From contig CP136068.1 in the NCBI GenBank assembly GCA_032622095.1, positions 50,586,443 to 50,650,442 of the forward strand: a stretch of 64,000 nt of DNA. Direction: 5' to 3'. The stretch is from Siphonodentalium dalli (taxonomy: Eukaryota > Mollusca > Scaphopoda > Gadilida > Siphonodentaliidae). Positions 11,412 through 22,182 of the stretch are shown in pieces; within the stretch, counting starts at the first letter, position 1, and each line of letters starts with the position of its first letter. Below the pieces are notes generated by a model. That model ran no database searches and had not been told where the DNA came from. It saw only the letters and a list, made by a program, of their open reading frames with translations. The position numbers and the translations under genes are program-made.

Positions 11412-14400
11412 CATAGTCTGACAGAGTATATAGCCATTTCTTTACTGGATGGATTCTTCCATCAGTTATAAAACTATACATTCGAGTGATTCGTTTGAGT
11501 TGATTCGAGTGATCTAGTAAATGAACATTTCGTACATAAAGGGTCAACTCGTATATTATATAAAAGCTTTTAAGTTAAATTGGTATATTCTTTATCGGTG
11601 GGTGGGTGTTAAAATACTAAAATACATGCAGAATATTACAAAATCTGTTCGTGAATCGCGAGCCATACAAAGGGCAACCTTATTTTGTATCTGGACAAGT
11701 TTGTTATCTGTTTACTGGTCGTCGATGTAAGTGCAATTAGGTGCTTTTCAATGCAGTGTTCCACTCTGATTAAGTGGTCCTGCTAATTTCAAATGATGAT
11801 GGTGGGCGCTATAAGAAAACGTAACGTTATTTTTGTCAAGTCGTCATTTTCAAGGCCTTCAGCTAATCTGAATGAATCGATAACCGGCCATTATATATGT
11901 CGGAAACAGCTGAGAACATCTCTATATATATATATATATTGTGAAACATTTAATAACGTATGTGTTTGTTGCAAACCAACCATTACCAATATGGCTATCC
12001 GTCGTTTTGCAAACACCAGCGCAAGCTCTTAACAAATATGTTTGTAATACATATCTTCATAAACGTTCCTTAGCAAATGTAACAAATATTGGCTAGTTCT
12101 CAACTCAACTCAAGCCATGTGGCTAACCACCGCGCAAATGACAACTTTAAGAAAACATAACTGTACTTGTTCTTAACAACCTCTTTTCCTCCCACCATGG
12201 GACATCATAAAATTCAACATGACCCACCATCATCAGCAAAGTAGCAGAACCACTGATCCAGGGCTGTGGTCCATCAACAACGGTGCCATATGGCATATAG
12301 CGACAGCAAAATTGGGACAGCCAAACAACCAGCCGTCTGTATCCACCCGGTCGAGTGGAAGCCCCCTTTATCCATCCCTGGTCAAGTGTAACCGTAGTCA
12401 AAGTCTTCTTGTACTAAAACCAGCTAAGATATTGGGATGGCAATGCTGGTGTTTAGTCCAAGCCCGCTTGTATACCAATCCTATCACACGAGTTACGCCC
12501 ACGATCTGTGGCGGGAATTTGTGGTGTATTTTACTCGATTTACCTAGCAAATCAATACATGATGCTATATACATCGGAAAGGCTTACATCTTATGGTCAT
12601 AATGGTGTATAATAATCTAACTTTAATGTTAAATTACACATATAATATTCCGGTTGATTGCCACAAACATCGATTTGTTTCTCTGTTTGTTTACGTTTTA
12701 ACCGAAAGCCGAAGTGGTCCGAATAAGTTCGGCATAATCCGCTGTTTGTTCTGGGAATTCTACTTTCCGTTTCTATATATAGCGCGGGTTTTGCGAACAA
12801 AAATGGCGAAAACCGATCGCCCGAAAGTCAAGTTTTCTATGTGCTTTCAGAACAATTCCCGCACTAAAAACTTAATGACATAATGGAGGATCAGAACGGT
12901 AGTTTTGTTGACAATTTTCGCAAGCAACTTGTCAAAATTGGAGCAAATTAGAACTCTTACGTCTGATGTGCATTTTGACTTGTGTGTTGATAACATAATC
13001 GGAGAACCGAATCACACAGTTTCGAAATATAGTTCTTCCGTTTCAGTGGGACTTTTCAAACTTAAGGTTCAAAATTTATACAAATTTTGTTTGATTTTTT
13101 GTGTGCTTAACAAGAGCAGTATATTGCCCTGTTCGCTTAGTATATATCTTAATTTCGCCGAAGTCCACCAAATGTGGGAAATGTAGCACCATATTATTTA
13201 TTCTAATACTCGTTGTGTTTACACTGTTTTAAACTTTGAGAGGGTTGTAATTCCCCGTAATTTATTTAATGTATTACATTTATATCTTCAATGTTTAATT
13301 AATCTATTTATTATTTTATTTATTGACACACATAATTACGATTACAATGGAGAATTCTTCGTAATTTGCGTTGTTGTCCAAAATCTACGGGATATTTTCA
13401 ACGGAAAATGCCGAACACAGTTCGCGAGGTCAACCGAGTTCGCATACTTTAAAAAAATTGTAAACATTGAGGTAAATGTCTCTTTTCGCATTAAATTACC
13501 GTTTTAAATTCACAACTGATGTGGGTTTCAGATAAAATAGCATGTCTTCTGCGGAAAATATCCGTTTATTGTCGCAATTGTGATATTTTATTTCATATAA
13601 TTGTGGTTTTATTTGAGCGGGTCACTAACGCTTAAGCCGTGTCATAAGCGAGCATATAGGGCGGTCTTGGACTAAACACCAGCATCGCCATCCCAATATC
13701 TTAGCTGGTTTTAGTACAAGAAGACTTGGACTATTGTAACCGCCGCCTTTATCCATCCCTGGTCTAGTGGAACCAGCCCAATTTATCTATCCCTGATCGA
13801 GAGGAACCAGCCGCATTTATCCACCACTGGTCGAGATGAATCAGCCGCATCTATCCACCCTGGTCGCGTGGAGCCAGCCGCGGGTATCCACCCTTGTTCG
13901 ATATGAACCAGCCGAATTTAATCACCCCTGGTCGAGAGGAGCCAGCCCTATGTATCCACGATTGGTCGAGTGGAGCCAGCCGCATTTATCCACCCTTGTT
14001 CGAGTGGAACCAGGCGCTTTTATCCACCGCTGTTCGAGTGGACCTAGCCGCAATATCCACTCTGCTCGAGAGGAACCAGCCGCGTGCATAAACCCATGGT
14101 CGAGTATTAACACAGGATCCATGTACAATTGGATACTTTCAAGGCGAGGACTAAAAGGCACGACATATTTCATTTATTATTCCATTGCAATCATTAGTCA
14201 AAGCCATCATCGTCTAAATTACATGTATATTAAAATCGTGTTTTTTTTTGCTATAGTAGGTGTACCAATTTATTATGGTGGAGTTTTGTGACAATTTGTC
14301 GTCAAAATTAATATGCCATCTCTAACCATGTCGCCTGCTGCATATTCGCACACTGAGTCTTTCAAAGTTCGTTATAATCAGCCTTTTCTGGTTTTGGTCT

Positions 14401-17400
14401 TTGTATATTTCGCGTTGTCTATTTCAGATCATATCAATAAAACGTGCATGATACTACGTCCATGACATGCGAGTGAATGAGGGATTGCCACGGTCAAACA
14501 CAATTCTTGACAACCGATCGTGCAATTATATATATCTTAGAGAATACAATGTAGCAACACGTAATGAGTAGAGATCAACCTTGGTGAAACGCAATTGGTT
14601 AATTTGGTCCAATCGACTCATTTTACATGTACATAAATTTGAGTTTTAACTGTGAAACATGTAGCTTTGTTCTTTTTATGGCTTAAAAGGGCATGCCGAT
14701 TCATGTTTTAGAATGGTCGAAATTAGTATTACTCATAACTGAATAGTGATGGGTTGGCTTATCCGCTATTACTGGTATCGTTTTTTATTTACAGCCATAT
14801 TTATACAGTAGTTAGTGAAAGGCGAACACATTACGCGTGTGCAGCCTTTTCCGGATTAAATTCTACGAGGCAGACAACAAGCTTGATCCTCTGCAAAGTT
14901 TCATAAGTATTGTCTATTACTTTATGCATTGGGGATTTACATTTCATCAAAACTATGATCGTTACATAACAACTAAGATGTATTTTTCAGTTATGAATAA
15001 TACTAGTTTCGACCATTCAAATACATATGAATCGTAATGCCTACCGAGAAATCATATTGTCACCATGGGAACCTGGCTAATCCTATGGTAAATTAGCAAA
15101 TTAAGAGCAAAAATTGGTGTTGACCCATGAAATATACCATTGGTCTGACCTTTATTAGTTACGGTCTTAATATTAATTAAACGGTGCTGAACCGTAAAAA
15201 AATACAACGGTCTGACAGTTATTGGTTACGGTCTGCCCGTTACTTAAACGGTTTTATACCGTGGAACATGCTACGGTCTGACCGTATATTTAATGGTCAA
15301 ATGTTGGCAGAAAAGCAAAGCGAAATCATATCCCCCTCAATGACAGTAGTAGTGAAACCTCCACCTGGTGGAAAACACTTCAGCAGCTAATGTTCTCCCC
15401 TAATAGTCGAACAATCCCCCCTATCACGGATGGTAATGACATCCTGGTATCACCGATGGAAAAGGCTGAATGCTTTAATACATACTTCTGCAATGTACCA
15501 TCACTAAACGAAGATGGAGTAACCGTCCCAATCTGTTCGGGAAATCCTTGGCGTCCTCTTCTGTCAGATATTAAGTTGAGTATCGATGATGTAAGGGAGG
15601 CCCTCCATTCTGTAAATCCTTCAAAGGCGTCTGGCCCAGATCAAATTAATCCCAAAACATTGAAATACTGTTCGGAAACACTTTGCTACCCCTTAGCAAA
15701 AATGTTCAATAAATTTATAGAAGAACCACTGATCCCCCAAGAATGGAAACGTTCAAATGTTGTCCCAATATATAAAAAAGGCGAAAAATCTCTAGTTTCT
15801 AATTATAGACCTATATCATTGTTAAGTTGTATGTCTAAAGCTTTTGAAAAGTGCATTTATAAAAAAATGTGGGATTTTTTGCCTACCAACGGACTTATAT
15901 CAATGTATCAATCTGGCTTTGTTAGAGGTGACTCTACTGTATACCAATTAACAGATATTTACGATTACATCACCGATTCATTAGATCAAGGTAAAGAAAT
16001 TAGATGTGTGTTTTGTGATGTCAGTAAAGCTTTTGATAAGGTATGGCATAAGGGCCTCCTTTACAAATTGGAACGTATAGGTATAACTGGTAATCTTTTA
16101 AAACTCCTTGAGTCTTATTTAACACACCGTCAGCAACGAGTAGTCTTAGACAGTGCTAATTCAGAATGGAACCACGTGAGAGCCGGTGTCCCCCAGAATT
16201 ATTAATGTACAAGAAGTATTAATGCTAACAATATAATATCTTATCTTGGCTGGGAGACTTTGGCGGATAGACGAAAAAAATTCAAGTTACACCAATTTTA
16301 CAAAATGTTTCATCGATCATCACCCCAGTATCTCCATACCCTTGTTAATCACGAGAACCCAGGAGCAGAACAATACTCTTTCAGAAAAACTTCACTCAGA
16401 CCCCCTCGCTCAGATCTCTCCTTATGCGTGGATACTTTTCTGCCATCAGCGACCAGATTATGGAATGACTTGACCCCTAAACTGAAACAATCGGAATCCC
16501 TCGAAGTATTTAAATCGCGACTAGATGCAGGTAAACGTCTAAACATGAGAAGAACTCGTCACCTGAACTTGTGTTCTAATCGAAAAGCCCAAATAATCCA
16601 CACCCAACTAAGACTCAAATGTAGTAGTCTTAATAAAGACCTCCACGAGAATCACATAAAAGAAAGCAACAGGTGCTCACGTGGTGACATAGAAAGCGCA
16701 GATCACTTTCTTTTAGTCTGCCCTTTATACAACCAAATCAGGGATGAATGCTTTATGCCATTAGAAACAAAATACAGAGACAGTGTAATACTCTTAAATG
16801 GCTCAAATTATCTTACACTTAGCACCAACCACAAAATATTTAAAGTAACCCAAACTTTCATTACCAGAAGTGAACGTTTCAGTCCTTTATCATAAGATAT
16901 AGAATCATATCAGTACTGAATAAAACTTTGGCCAAATGCGTCCACTTAATCAAGTAGCATAGTTGCCCGATTCAGTGAATTTCAGTTAAATTTGCGTTAA
17001 GTGTCAATCATCATGAAAAACAAAGTTATAAAGATCTATAAAGATAGATATATTTGAGAATACTTGTGAACAAGTCATGAAAAACAAAGATAGATATATT
17101 TGAGAATACTTGTAAACACACAGCAGTAGTAACTCACCCTCTGTCCCACCCCTTCCATCCCTTCTGCCTCAACTTAATGTTAGTAACTTGTTATTTTCAT
17201 TCCCCCAACCTGTTCTCTTTAACTCAGCCTCCTGCCATACGCTCCTTCTACATACTATTCTGCATCATTTTCTTTTCCGAGGAGATAACTTCAAATAAGC
17301 GGTGACCCGCTTGTTGTTAAATCCTCTTCACCCTCCTTTTCTTCTAACCTGTCATTTAATTTAACTCATATTGTTCAATGTCTTATTTCATGTATACATG

Positions 17401-17427
17401 TATTAATTGAGGATAGAATAAATATTG

Positions 17428-17461
<34 letters not shown>

Positions 17462-18286
17462 TAAAGTGGCAGCGATGTTGCGCGGTCTCAGACCGTTGAA
17501 ACGACGGTATTTTTTCTAACAGTGTACATTGTTCTGTCGGACTACATCCCATGGCCCCATTTAACCCACCGCTAATTTCTCGGATATTCTCTTGTAGAGG
17601 GCACGCATAGACATTTGTCGCCTGGTGAGCTTGTCATAGGATTTGTGGTAGCAGTCGTGGTAGCCGTAATGACATTCGTTGGCGGTATAACTCTTGGAAT
17701 ATGGAAGGAAAGACGGCGGTGAGAAACCACATAATCTAAACACTGATATAATGTTTGATATTCGCTTATTCAAGTTTAATTATATCCTATGTCATGTGCG
17801 TTTTTGTTTTCAGCAGTCGCTCTTTATTTGCTTTTTCCTATTTTGATCCATTTTTGTTTTATTTTTGGTTCTGTTCTATTTTGTTGTCATGTTGTTCTTA
17901 ATTGTATTTTTTCGGTCTATCATGCACCTCAACCCGGAAAACATTTCGGTCTATCATGCACCACAACCCGGAAAACATTTCACTGTAGGACTTGCATGCT
18001 CTGTATAAGTCAGATATTTATATTTATAAAGTATGTCATACATACAGATAGTCATTTGTGGATAATAGCAAGGAACTTTTGAAATCGTTTTGCATGTAGC
18101 CTAACGAGTGTCTTGTTTGGAATTAATGGTATTGAAGTGTCGTTGTTTGCTTACAGGAGAAAGAGAAACCAAGAAGAGCAAAAAAACACCTACGAGTTAA
18201 TGAACAGAGGTCCAGAAGCACGCGCCAACGATGAGCGAACATATGAGGGTGTCACTCCCTTGAATCATGAATACCAGACAACATAG
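10874..18286 (+). CDS. Predicted collagen-like single-pass membrane protein, 3 coding exons joined by phase
   Basis: Model: join of 10874-11411, 17598-17718 and 18157-18286, 789 bp, 262 residues. A hydrophobic N terminus is followed by about 160 residues of Gly-X-Y collagen repeat, a short linker, one membrane span of about 20 residues, and a 40-odd-residue basic tail with Tyr motifs YELM, YEGV and HEYQ. Exon 1 ends in phase 1 at a GTACAT donor, exon 2 begins in phase 1 and ends in phase 2, and exon 3 begins in phase 2, so the three join without a frameshift. The first intron is 6.2 kb and full of transposable elements, so extra exons could have been missed, or exon 1 could belong to a different gene. 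Type I topology would put the triple helix outside the cell and the tyrosines inside. YELM fits the YxxM class that binds PI3-kinase SH2 domains (established knowledge); a receptor role is inference. Confidence 0.5.
11764..12263. mobile_element. Fold-back (TIR) element, family shared with 58734-59556
   Basis: The left end (CTGATTAAGTGGTCCTGCTAA, from about 11766) and the right end read on the minus strand (CTGGATCAGTGGTTCTGCTA) match, and both continue into related inner sequence (ATGATGATGGTGGG; TTAAGAAAACATAAC-like). The same terminal sequence occurs at 58734 (TTAAGTGGTCCTGATAATTT), and a single terminus occurs at about 40075-40147 in the opposite orientation. No transposase frame is visible, so this is a non-autonomous, MITE-like element. 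Superfamily not assigned. Confidence 0.6.
12340..12394. repeat. Left part of a 33-bp minisatellite, interrupted by an insertion
   Basis: One to two units of the GGTCGAGTGGAAGCCCCC and TTTATCCATCCCTGGTC type precede the inserted element. The array resumes after it at 13743. The last nine bases, GTGTAACCG (12386-12394), are the probable target-site duplication. Confidence 0.75.
12395..13733. mobile_element. 1.34-kb terminal-inverted-repeat DNA element inserted in the minisatellite
   Basis: The left end begins TAGTCAAAGTCTTCTTGTAC and the right end, read on the minus strand, begins TAGTCCAAGTCTTCTTGTAC. The inverted repeats are about 73 bp (12395-12468 and 13661-13733) and nearly identical. Flanks are GTGTAACCG (12386-12394) and TTGTAACCG (13734-13742), a 9-bp duplication with one mismatch. 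Removing the element and one flank restores a normal minisatellite unit. The interior is AT-rich with short frames only (for example 12593-12883) and no recognised transposase, so it is probably non-autonomous. A 9-bp duplication with long inverted repeats is typical of Mutator-like elements (established knowledge); that assignment is inference. Confidence 0.75.
13743..14108. repeat. 33-bp minisatellite, about 11 degenerate copies
   Basis: Unit of the form CTGGTCGAGTGGAACCAGCC followed by GCATTTATCCACC. Because 33 is divisible by three, long frames appear in several phases (13836-14291, 13894-14091 and the minus strand); these are repeat artefacts rather than genes. Confidence 0.85.
15138..15300. 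repeat. About 65-bp degenerate tandem repeat rich in ACGGTCTGAC
   Basis: Two and a third copies of a unit starting GGTCTGAC and containing TTAC(G)GTCT and TTAAACGGT. The next sequence is the 5'-truncated end of the LINE. Related CGGTCTCAGACCG sequence appears beyond the LINE at 17484-17512, so the LINE may have inserted into a larger element built from this motif. Confidence 0.55.
15293..16205 (+). pseudogene. Reverse transcriptase fragment of the LINE
   Basis: An open frame carries the N-terminal palm and finger motifs (KASGPDQI; NYRPISLLS; SKAFDKVWH) and ends at a stop just after GVPQ. The frame extends upstream of the first ATG (15390) to about 15293, including TSTWWKTLQQL, which resembles the linker before RT in related LINEs. 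The metal-binding YADD motif is absent because of an internal deletion. Confidence 0.9.
16242..16895 (+). pseudogene. C-terminal LINE ORF2 fragment with Cys-rich motif
   Basis: Frame from about 16242 to the stop at 16893-16895. It shows the C-terminal region typical of LINE polyproteins (PSATRLWNDL, then RCSRGDIESADHFLLVCP with spaced Cys/His residues). It is separated from the RT fragment by about 40 bp of unrelated frame, consistent with deletion of the middle of the polyprotein. Confidence 0.85.
17598..17718 (+). CDS. Exon encoding a transmembrane segment
   Basis: The acceptor TTCTCTTGTAG ends at 17597 and the donor CG|GTGAGA follows 17718. The phase 1 entry and phase 2 exit frame reads a short juxtamembrane stretch (GTHRHLSPGE), then an uncharged 20-22 residue span rich in Val, Ala, Gly and Ile (LVIGFVVAVVVAVMTFVGGI), then IWKERR as a positive stop-transfer sequence. 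The positive-inside rule places the following tail in the cytoplasm. The phase matches both the collagen exon upstream and the tail exon downstream. A stop codon lies just upstream of the acceptor in this frame, which supports an exon boundary. Confidence 0.8.
18157..18286 (+). CDS. Last coding exon: basic cytoplasmic tail with tyrosine motifs
   Basis: After the acceptor TTTGCTTACAG the frame begins RKRNQEEQKN, then TYELM, a 13-residue spacer, TYEGV, and ends HEYQTT before TAG at 18284-18286. YELM and YEGV are candidate SH2-docking motifs (YxxM for PI3-kinase); their spacing is wider than a standard ITAM. The other two frames hit stops. Sequence resembling the end of this exon (GGGTGTGAATCATGAGTACC) recurs at 18538-18590 in the downstream region, hinting at a small local duplication of the 3' coding end. 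Confidence 0.8.
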
Positions 18287-19959
18287 AGGTGTGAATCCTG
18301 CGTACCAGATTAGAAAGTATTATTCCACACTATAATATGATAATGTTCACACATTTGCTGATGATATTGTCATACTTTCAACATGTCAAGATCTATGATA
18401 CTGAATTACACAAAAGTATGCCATTTTGGCTAAAAAACAATCGAATTTTGAACAAACGGTGTCATAAAATCTGCGTACCAGACTTGTTACTGATTAATGT
18501 TAAAAATGGGTATATAATCTAGAGTACCAGTTAACAGATGGGTGTGAATCATGAGTACCCGTTAACAGAGGGTGTGAATCATGAGTACCGCCTGGCTGAT
18601 TATTTAATCTATCGCACACATTCCCATTTTAGTGACACTAAAATGCCTTAAGCCTTTAATAACTGAATTCTCATTGATGAGTAGTTAATCGATTCCCATT
18701 TGCAAAACATTCAGCAAACTGCCTGAGACTGTTTGTTGCACTTATTATCTTATCACCCCATGGTAATTCATGTAGAAAGCTTGAGGCTGTTTCGTTTGTG
18801 CTGTCTGCATGGAAGACTCGCATATATAAGATAATGCACTGGCACAGGGTATTTAATGTTGCACGAGCACAGCTCTCAACATGAAATGGTTAAAATGATG
18901 GACTTGTTTTAGAGGAATACATTAATATTTGATACACCTACAGGTGCATAATCCCTTGGGGGATCGATACGACGTTATATTTGGTGCACAGTATTTTTTT
19001 TCACTTTTTGTGATGGTAAACACCCCATGATCGCTAGATTTCAAAATATGATGTTTCAAAATATGATGTTTCAAATTGGCCGTTTTTTTAACACATGGTC
19101 CATGTAAATATTTGGTGGTTACTCGGCTGAATTTCCTTTCTCATCTGATATTGACAACCAAATAGACTTAAACTTGAGTAATCTGAATCTCACAGGTCTG
19201 ATACAGCTGGTAAAACTCTTAAGATGATTACTATTTATTTTGTTTTTGGCACATTTTAAGCGGTTCCTTTACATGGTGCTACAGCTGTACTTTCCTTTTT
19301 ATGCGTTTTCATCTGTGCTATTCGTTATAGGCAATCTAGCCGAATATTTTCTGAACTATCTCTTTTAAATTCTCTCTGATTAAATCGTCTTGGCTTTGCC
19401 ACTTGAATGGCTAAGTATGGCAAATCTTCCAGTTCATATTCGTTAGTCAACATCATTTAGATAATTTAAAAGAAATGTATTCCCAGTTCAGTCGAACTAA
19501 AAATACATTAACCCTTTGATAACTGAATACTCACTGACGAGTAGTTGCTGGTTACACATTTGTATTAATGTTTGTATCATTTATCTTGTGATTATAAACG
19601 ATAATTTTATAAACGATAATTTCATTGTGAATTATGACACTTTAGCTAGCAAGTTACATATTCGTACGCGCTATCAGAATTTATCTGTCATTGGTATAGT
19701 GGCGGTATTGTTTAGATTTCTGGTAGATGTTTATAGTGGAATATAATAAACAGAATAATCATATGATTAAACTAGTGGCGTGAAATAATACATTGCACTT
19801 GAGTGTTTTACAAAATAGTTCTTGCCTCAAATTAATTATGTGGTAAAAAATACTTGAGCGTAATGAATTATTTTACTACACCACTTCAATCAAGTGAACC
19901 TTCTCTATTTATCTACATGTATATAAATCACAGTGCCTATATATACCATGTTGTTATGT
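18287..19959 (+). other. 3' flank of the collagen-like gene, no gene seen
   Basis: Probable 3' untranslated and intergenic AT-rich sequence. Two diverged copies of a roughly 45-bp repeat (AACTGAAT, TCTCATTGATGAGTAGTT type) occur at 18655-18700 and 19510-19560. A single terminus related to the palindromic element at 48.4 kb (ACTCGCATATATAAGATAAT...GGCACAGGG) lies at 18813-18850. A possible poly(A) signal AATAAA is at about 19747. Confidence 0.5.
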
Positions 19960-20423
19960 TTAAAGGTACTCAATTCGATTAAGCACCCCTAAATTACTAT
20001 TTCTTTGGCTTCAGGGATAAAAAATATTTGATTTGAGGATCCCATCCATCAAAGCTCAGAGTTATTAGATATTGATTTTTGAAGTTTGTAATTTTCTCGA
20101 GATGTGTACATATAATTGCCCTTAAGTTTGTAATTTTCTCGAGATGTGTACTAATAATTTCCACAGAAACACTTATTCAAACAGACGAAGATGGATAACT
20201 ATAAAATCAAGTGTATTAATAACGCAATTTTGACAGAGACCATCCTTTTGACGACGTGTTTCTGGCCCGAAACAATAGAAATAACAAAACTTCAAAAAAT
20301 TATATCTGATCACTCTGAGCGTTGATATGTAGGTTCCTAAACTCGAATCAATTATTTTTTATCCCCGAATCCAAATAAATAGTGATTTATGAGGGCCTGC
20401 ATGATCGGATTGAGTACCTTTAA
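19960..20423. mobile_element. 456-bp TTAA-flanked fold-back element (piggyBac-like MITE)
   Basis: The element body (19964-20419) starts AGGTACTCAATTCGATTAAG and ends, read on the minus strand, AGGTACTCAATCCGATCATG. The inverted similarity extends about 120 bp inward (CTAAATTACTATTTCTTTGG type). TTAA stands at both borders, the target duplication typical of piggyBac-type elements (established knowledge). There is no coding capacity. A second, right-truncated copy lies at 34300-34525. Confidence 0.75.
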
Positions 20424-20570
20424 AGTTTAATTCTTATTCTGAATAAAATAAATTTAGATAGAAACTTATCGCATTTTACTGAAAACCATTGATGGAACAT
20501 TCTGGGTACCCAACAACACCCACCACTCACCACCACCCAGCTGGGTTCCCCATTCTTCGACGCACCAAAT

Positions 20571-20835
20571 GTGTCAGATGACATGGACCTGTTAGATGTG
20601 TCACATGACACGTTTGTTGTGTCACAAGACATGGACCCGTGTCGCCCAAATGTGTCGTTTTACACGCCTGACGTGCTTTCTATGGACAAACTCTGTGACG
20701 CGTTTAGTGTGTCACCTGACACGATTGGGCGACAATTTAGGTGTGTCGCATGACACGTTTAGTGTCACATGACATGTTTACTGTGTCATTTGACGCGCTT
20801 TCTATTGACAACTTATCGTGTCATTTGACACGGTA
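20571..20835. repeat. Degenerate palindromic repeat GTGTCAnnTGACAC
   Basis: About ten imperfect copies of a roughly 24-bp unit built around GTGTCACATGACACGTTT, with variants such as GTGTCATTTGACACG and GTGTCACCTGACACG. Each core is itself nearly palindromic. Frames that pass through it (20571-20753) are by-products. Confidence 0.75.
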
Positions 20836-21224
20836 AAGTTTTTCAGTGAAGGGGTATACGATAGGGTGACAAATACACGATTTGTTTTATATTCCGGCTT
20901 CATTGACTCTGAAAAAAAACTTGACATGGTCACAGCCGTTTTCCAGCTGCTTTCAAGTTTTCGCACAGAAGTGAAACAAACGCTCGTTATTGTATACATG
21001 AATTTGATTTTATTCTGTATGTAGTTCAAAATGAACAAATACTGAAATATTAGGTTCAAATCTGTGTTGAATTGAATCTACTGTTAAGTGTTGATGTTGT
21101 TATTGTTGTCTGTATGTGATTTGTGTTTTTTATAATATATTTTGATACTTCGCCGTTTGTTCGTGAAACATTCTATTAATGTAGGGTTGTTCTGGAGGCC
21201 AGAAAATTACAAACCACTACATGC

Positions 21225-21512
21225 ACCCATGTACAATATATGTGTATCAGTGAGTACTGAGCATACACCCACGTACAATATATGTGTATCAGTGGGTACT
21301 GAGCATACACCCATGTACAATATATGTGTATCAGTGGGTACTGAGCATACACCCATCTACAATATATGCGTATCAGTGGGTACTGAGCATACACCCATGT
21401 ACAATATATGTGTATCAGTGGGTACTGAGTATAGACCCACGTACAATATATGTGTATCAGTGGGTACTGTGCATACACCCATGTACAATATATGTGTATC
21501 AGTGGGTACTGA
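21225..21512. repeat. 42-bp minisatellite, about 7 copies
   Basis: Unit ACCCATGTACAATATATGTG followed by TATCAGTGGGTACTGAGCATAC. Copies are more than 90% alike. As 42 is a multiple of three, open frames occur in two plus phases and on the minus strand, so the 153-residue plus frame at 21142-21603 (14-residue repeats ending VSVGTEH) is probably not a real gene. Confidence 0.95.
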
Positions 21513-21633
21513 ACCCCCTATTCATGTTAATCTCTGTAAGAGAATGATGGTCGTACAAGTCCGAACAGATGCATGGTGGTTTTGGCTAACAAACAATTAC
21601 TAACGAGAATTGGAGGACGTACATATATCCATT

Positions 21634-22182
21634 CAGATCAGTGCACGTTACTATCGTTCATATTCCAGTAGATCTTCGTAATTCCACTCGTCAATATTCG
21701 TTACTCCACTCGTCAATGTTCGTAATTCCACTCGTCAATGTTCGTAATTCCACTCGTCAATGTTCGTAATTCCACATGTCCATATTCGTAATTCCACTCA
21801 TCATATCATCGTTTCCGTTCTGATAAGAGTTTGTTTTCGTCGTTCGTATTTCTGAATTTGTGTGCGTAATTCAAGTATTCTTGCCATCGACATCTTCTGT
21901 TCAGACCAGTGCATGTTTTCGTCGTTCGTCGGTAGTTTCCGTTCAGACCAGTGCATGTTTTCGTCGTTCGTCGGTAGTTTCCGTTTAGATCAGCGAATTT
22001 TTTGTCGTTGAGGAATATTTCAGCAGTTGTTCGTAACTCCACTCGCCGATCTTCGTTATTCCACTAGCCGTACCATCGACAGTATATATCAGTTCAGATC
22101 ACCATACGTACGCGTTTTCATCGTTCATGGATAATCAAGCAGTGTTCGTATTTTCGATTGCCGTATCATCGACAGTTTCCGT
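21634..22182 (-). repeat. Tandem degenerate copies of the last exon of the hydroxylase gene
   Basis: Read on the minus strand, several blocks repeat the 3' coding end of exon 6. The block at 21634-21690 would encode DEWNYEDLLEYER and then a stop, against DEWNYEHLLEYEQ in the exon. Further blocks at about 21800-21900, 21900-21985, 21985-22095 and 22095-22182 share TTTCGTCGTTC(G/A), TTCGTAATTCCACTCGTC and TTTCCGTTCAGATCAG. A 22-bp subrepeat (TTCGTAATTCCACTCGTCAA) is further amplified at 21676-21795. They lie in the likely 3' untranslated region. Confidence 0.75.

Larger units (their letters stand above)
15293..17459 (+). mobile_element. Defective non-LTR retrotransposon (LINE) with (AC)n tail
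   Basis: A 5'-truncated copy. Reverse-transcriptase sequence runs from about 15293 to 16205, a C-terminal frame from about 16242 to 16895, then a pyrimidine-rich 3' region with AATAAA-like signals (17417) and a terminal (CA)n run at 17430-17458. RT motifs seen are KASGPDQI, VVPIYKKG, NYRPISLLS, QSGFVRGDST and CDVSKAFDKVWH. The frame breaks right after GVPQ, where the active-site YADD block should follow, so the catalytic core is missing. The second frame resumes with WETLADRRKKFKL and ends with a Cys/His cluster (CSRGDIESADHFLLVC). The organisation fits the CR1/Jockey group of LINEs; clade not resolved. The copy cannot encode an active polymerase. Confidence 0.9.
11412..17597 (+). other. Large intron of the collagen-like gene, filled with mobile elements
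   Basis: Contains, in order, an about 500-bp fold-back element (11764-12263), a 33-bp minisatellite split by an inverted-repeat element (12340-14108), unassigned AT-rich sequence (14109-15125), a 65-bp repeat (15138-15300) and a LINE copy (15293-17459). No further collagen or receptor exon was recognised. An acceptor-like site at 14427 leads to a short frame that stops before any donor. Confidence 0.6.

Noticed and set aside
10744-11547. Minus-strand frames opposite the collagen exon
   Set aside because: They mirror the Gly-X-Y repeat (Pro-rich complements) and lack independent motifs or splice sites.
13836-14291. 151-residue plus frame
   Set aside because: It arises from the 33-bp minisatellite, which keeps several frames open at once.
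21142-21603. 153-residue frame with 14-residue repeats
   Set aside because: The 42-bp unit leaves frames open on both strands and in two plus phases; no sign of selection for one of them.
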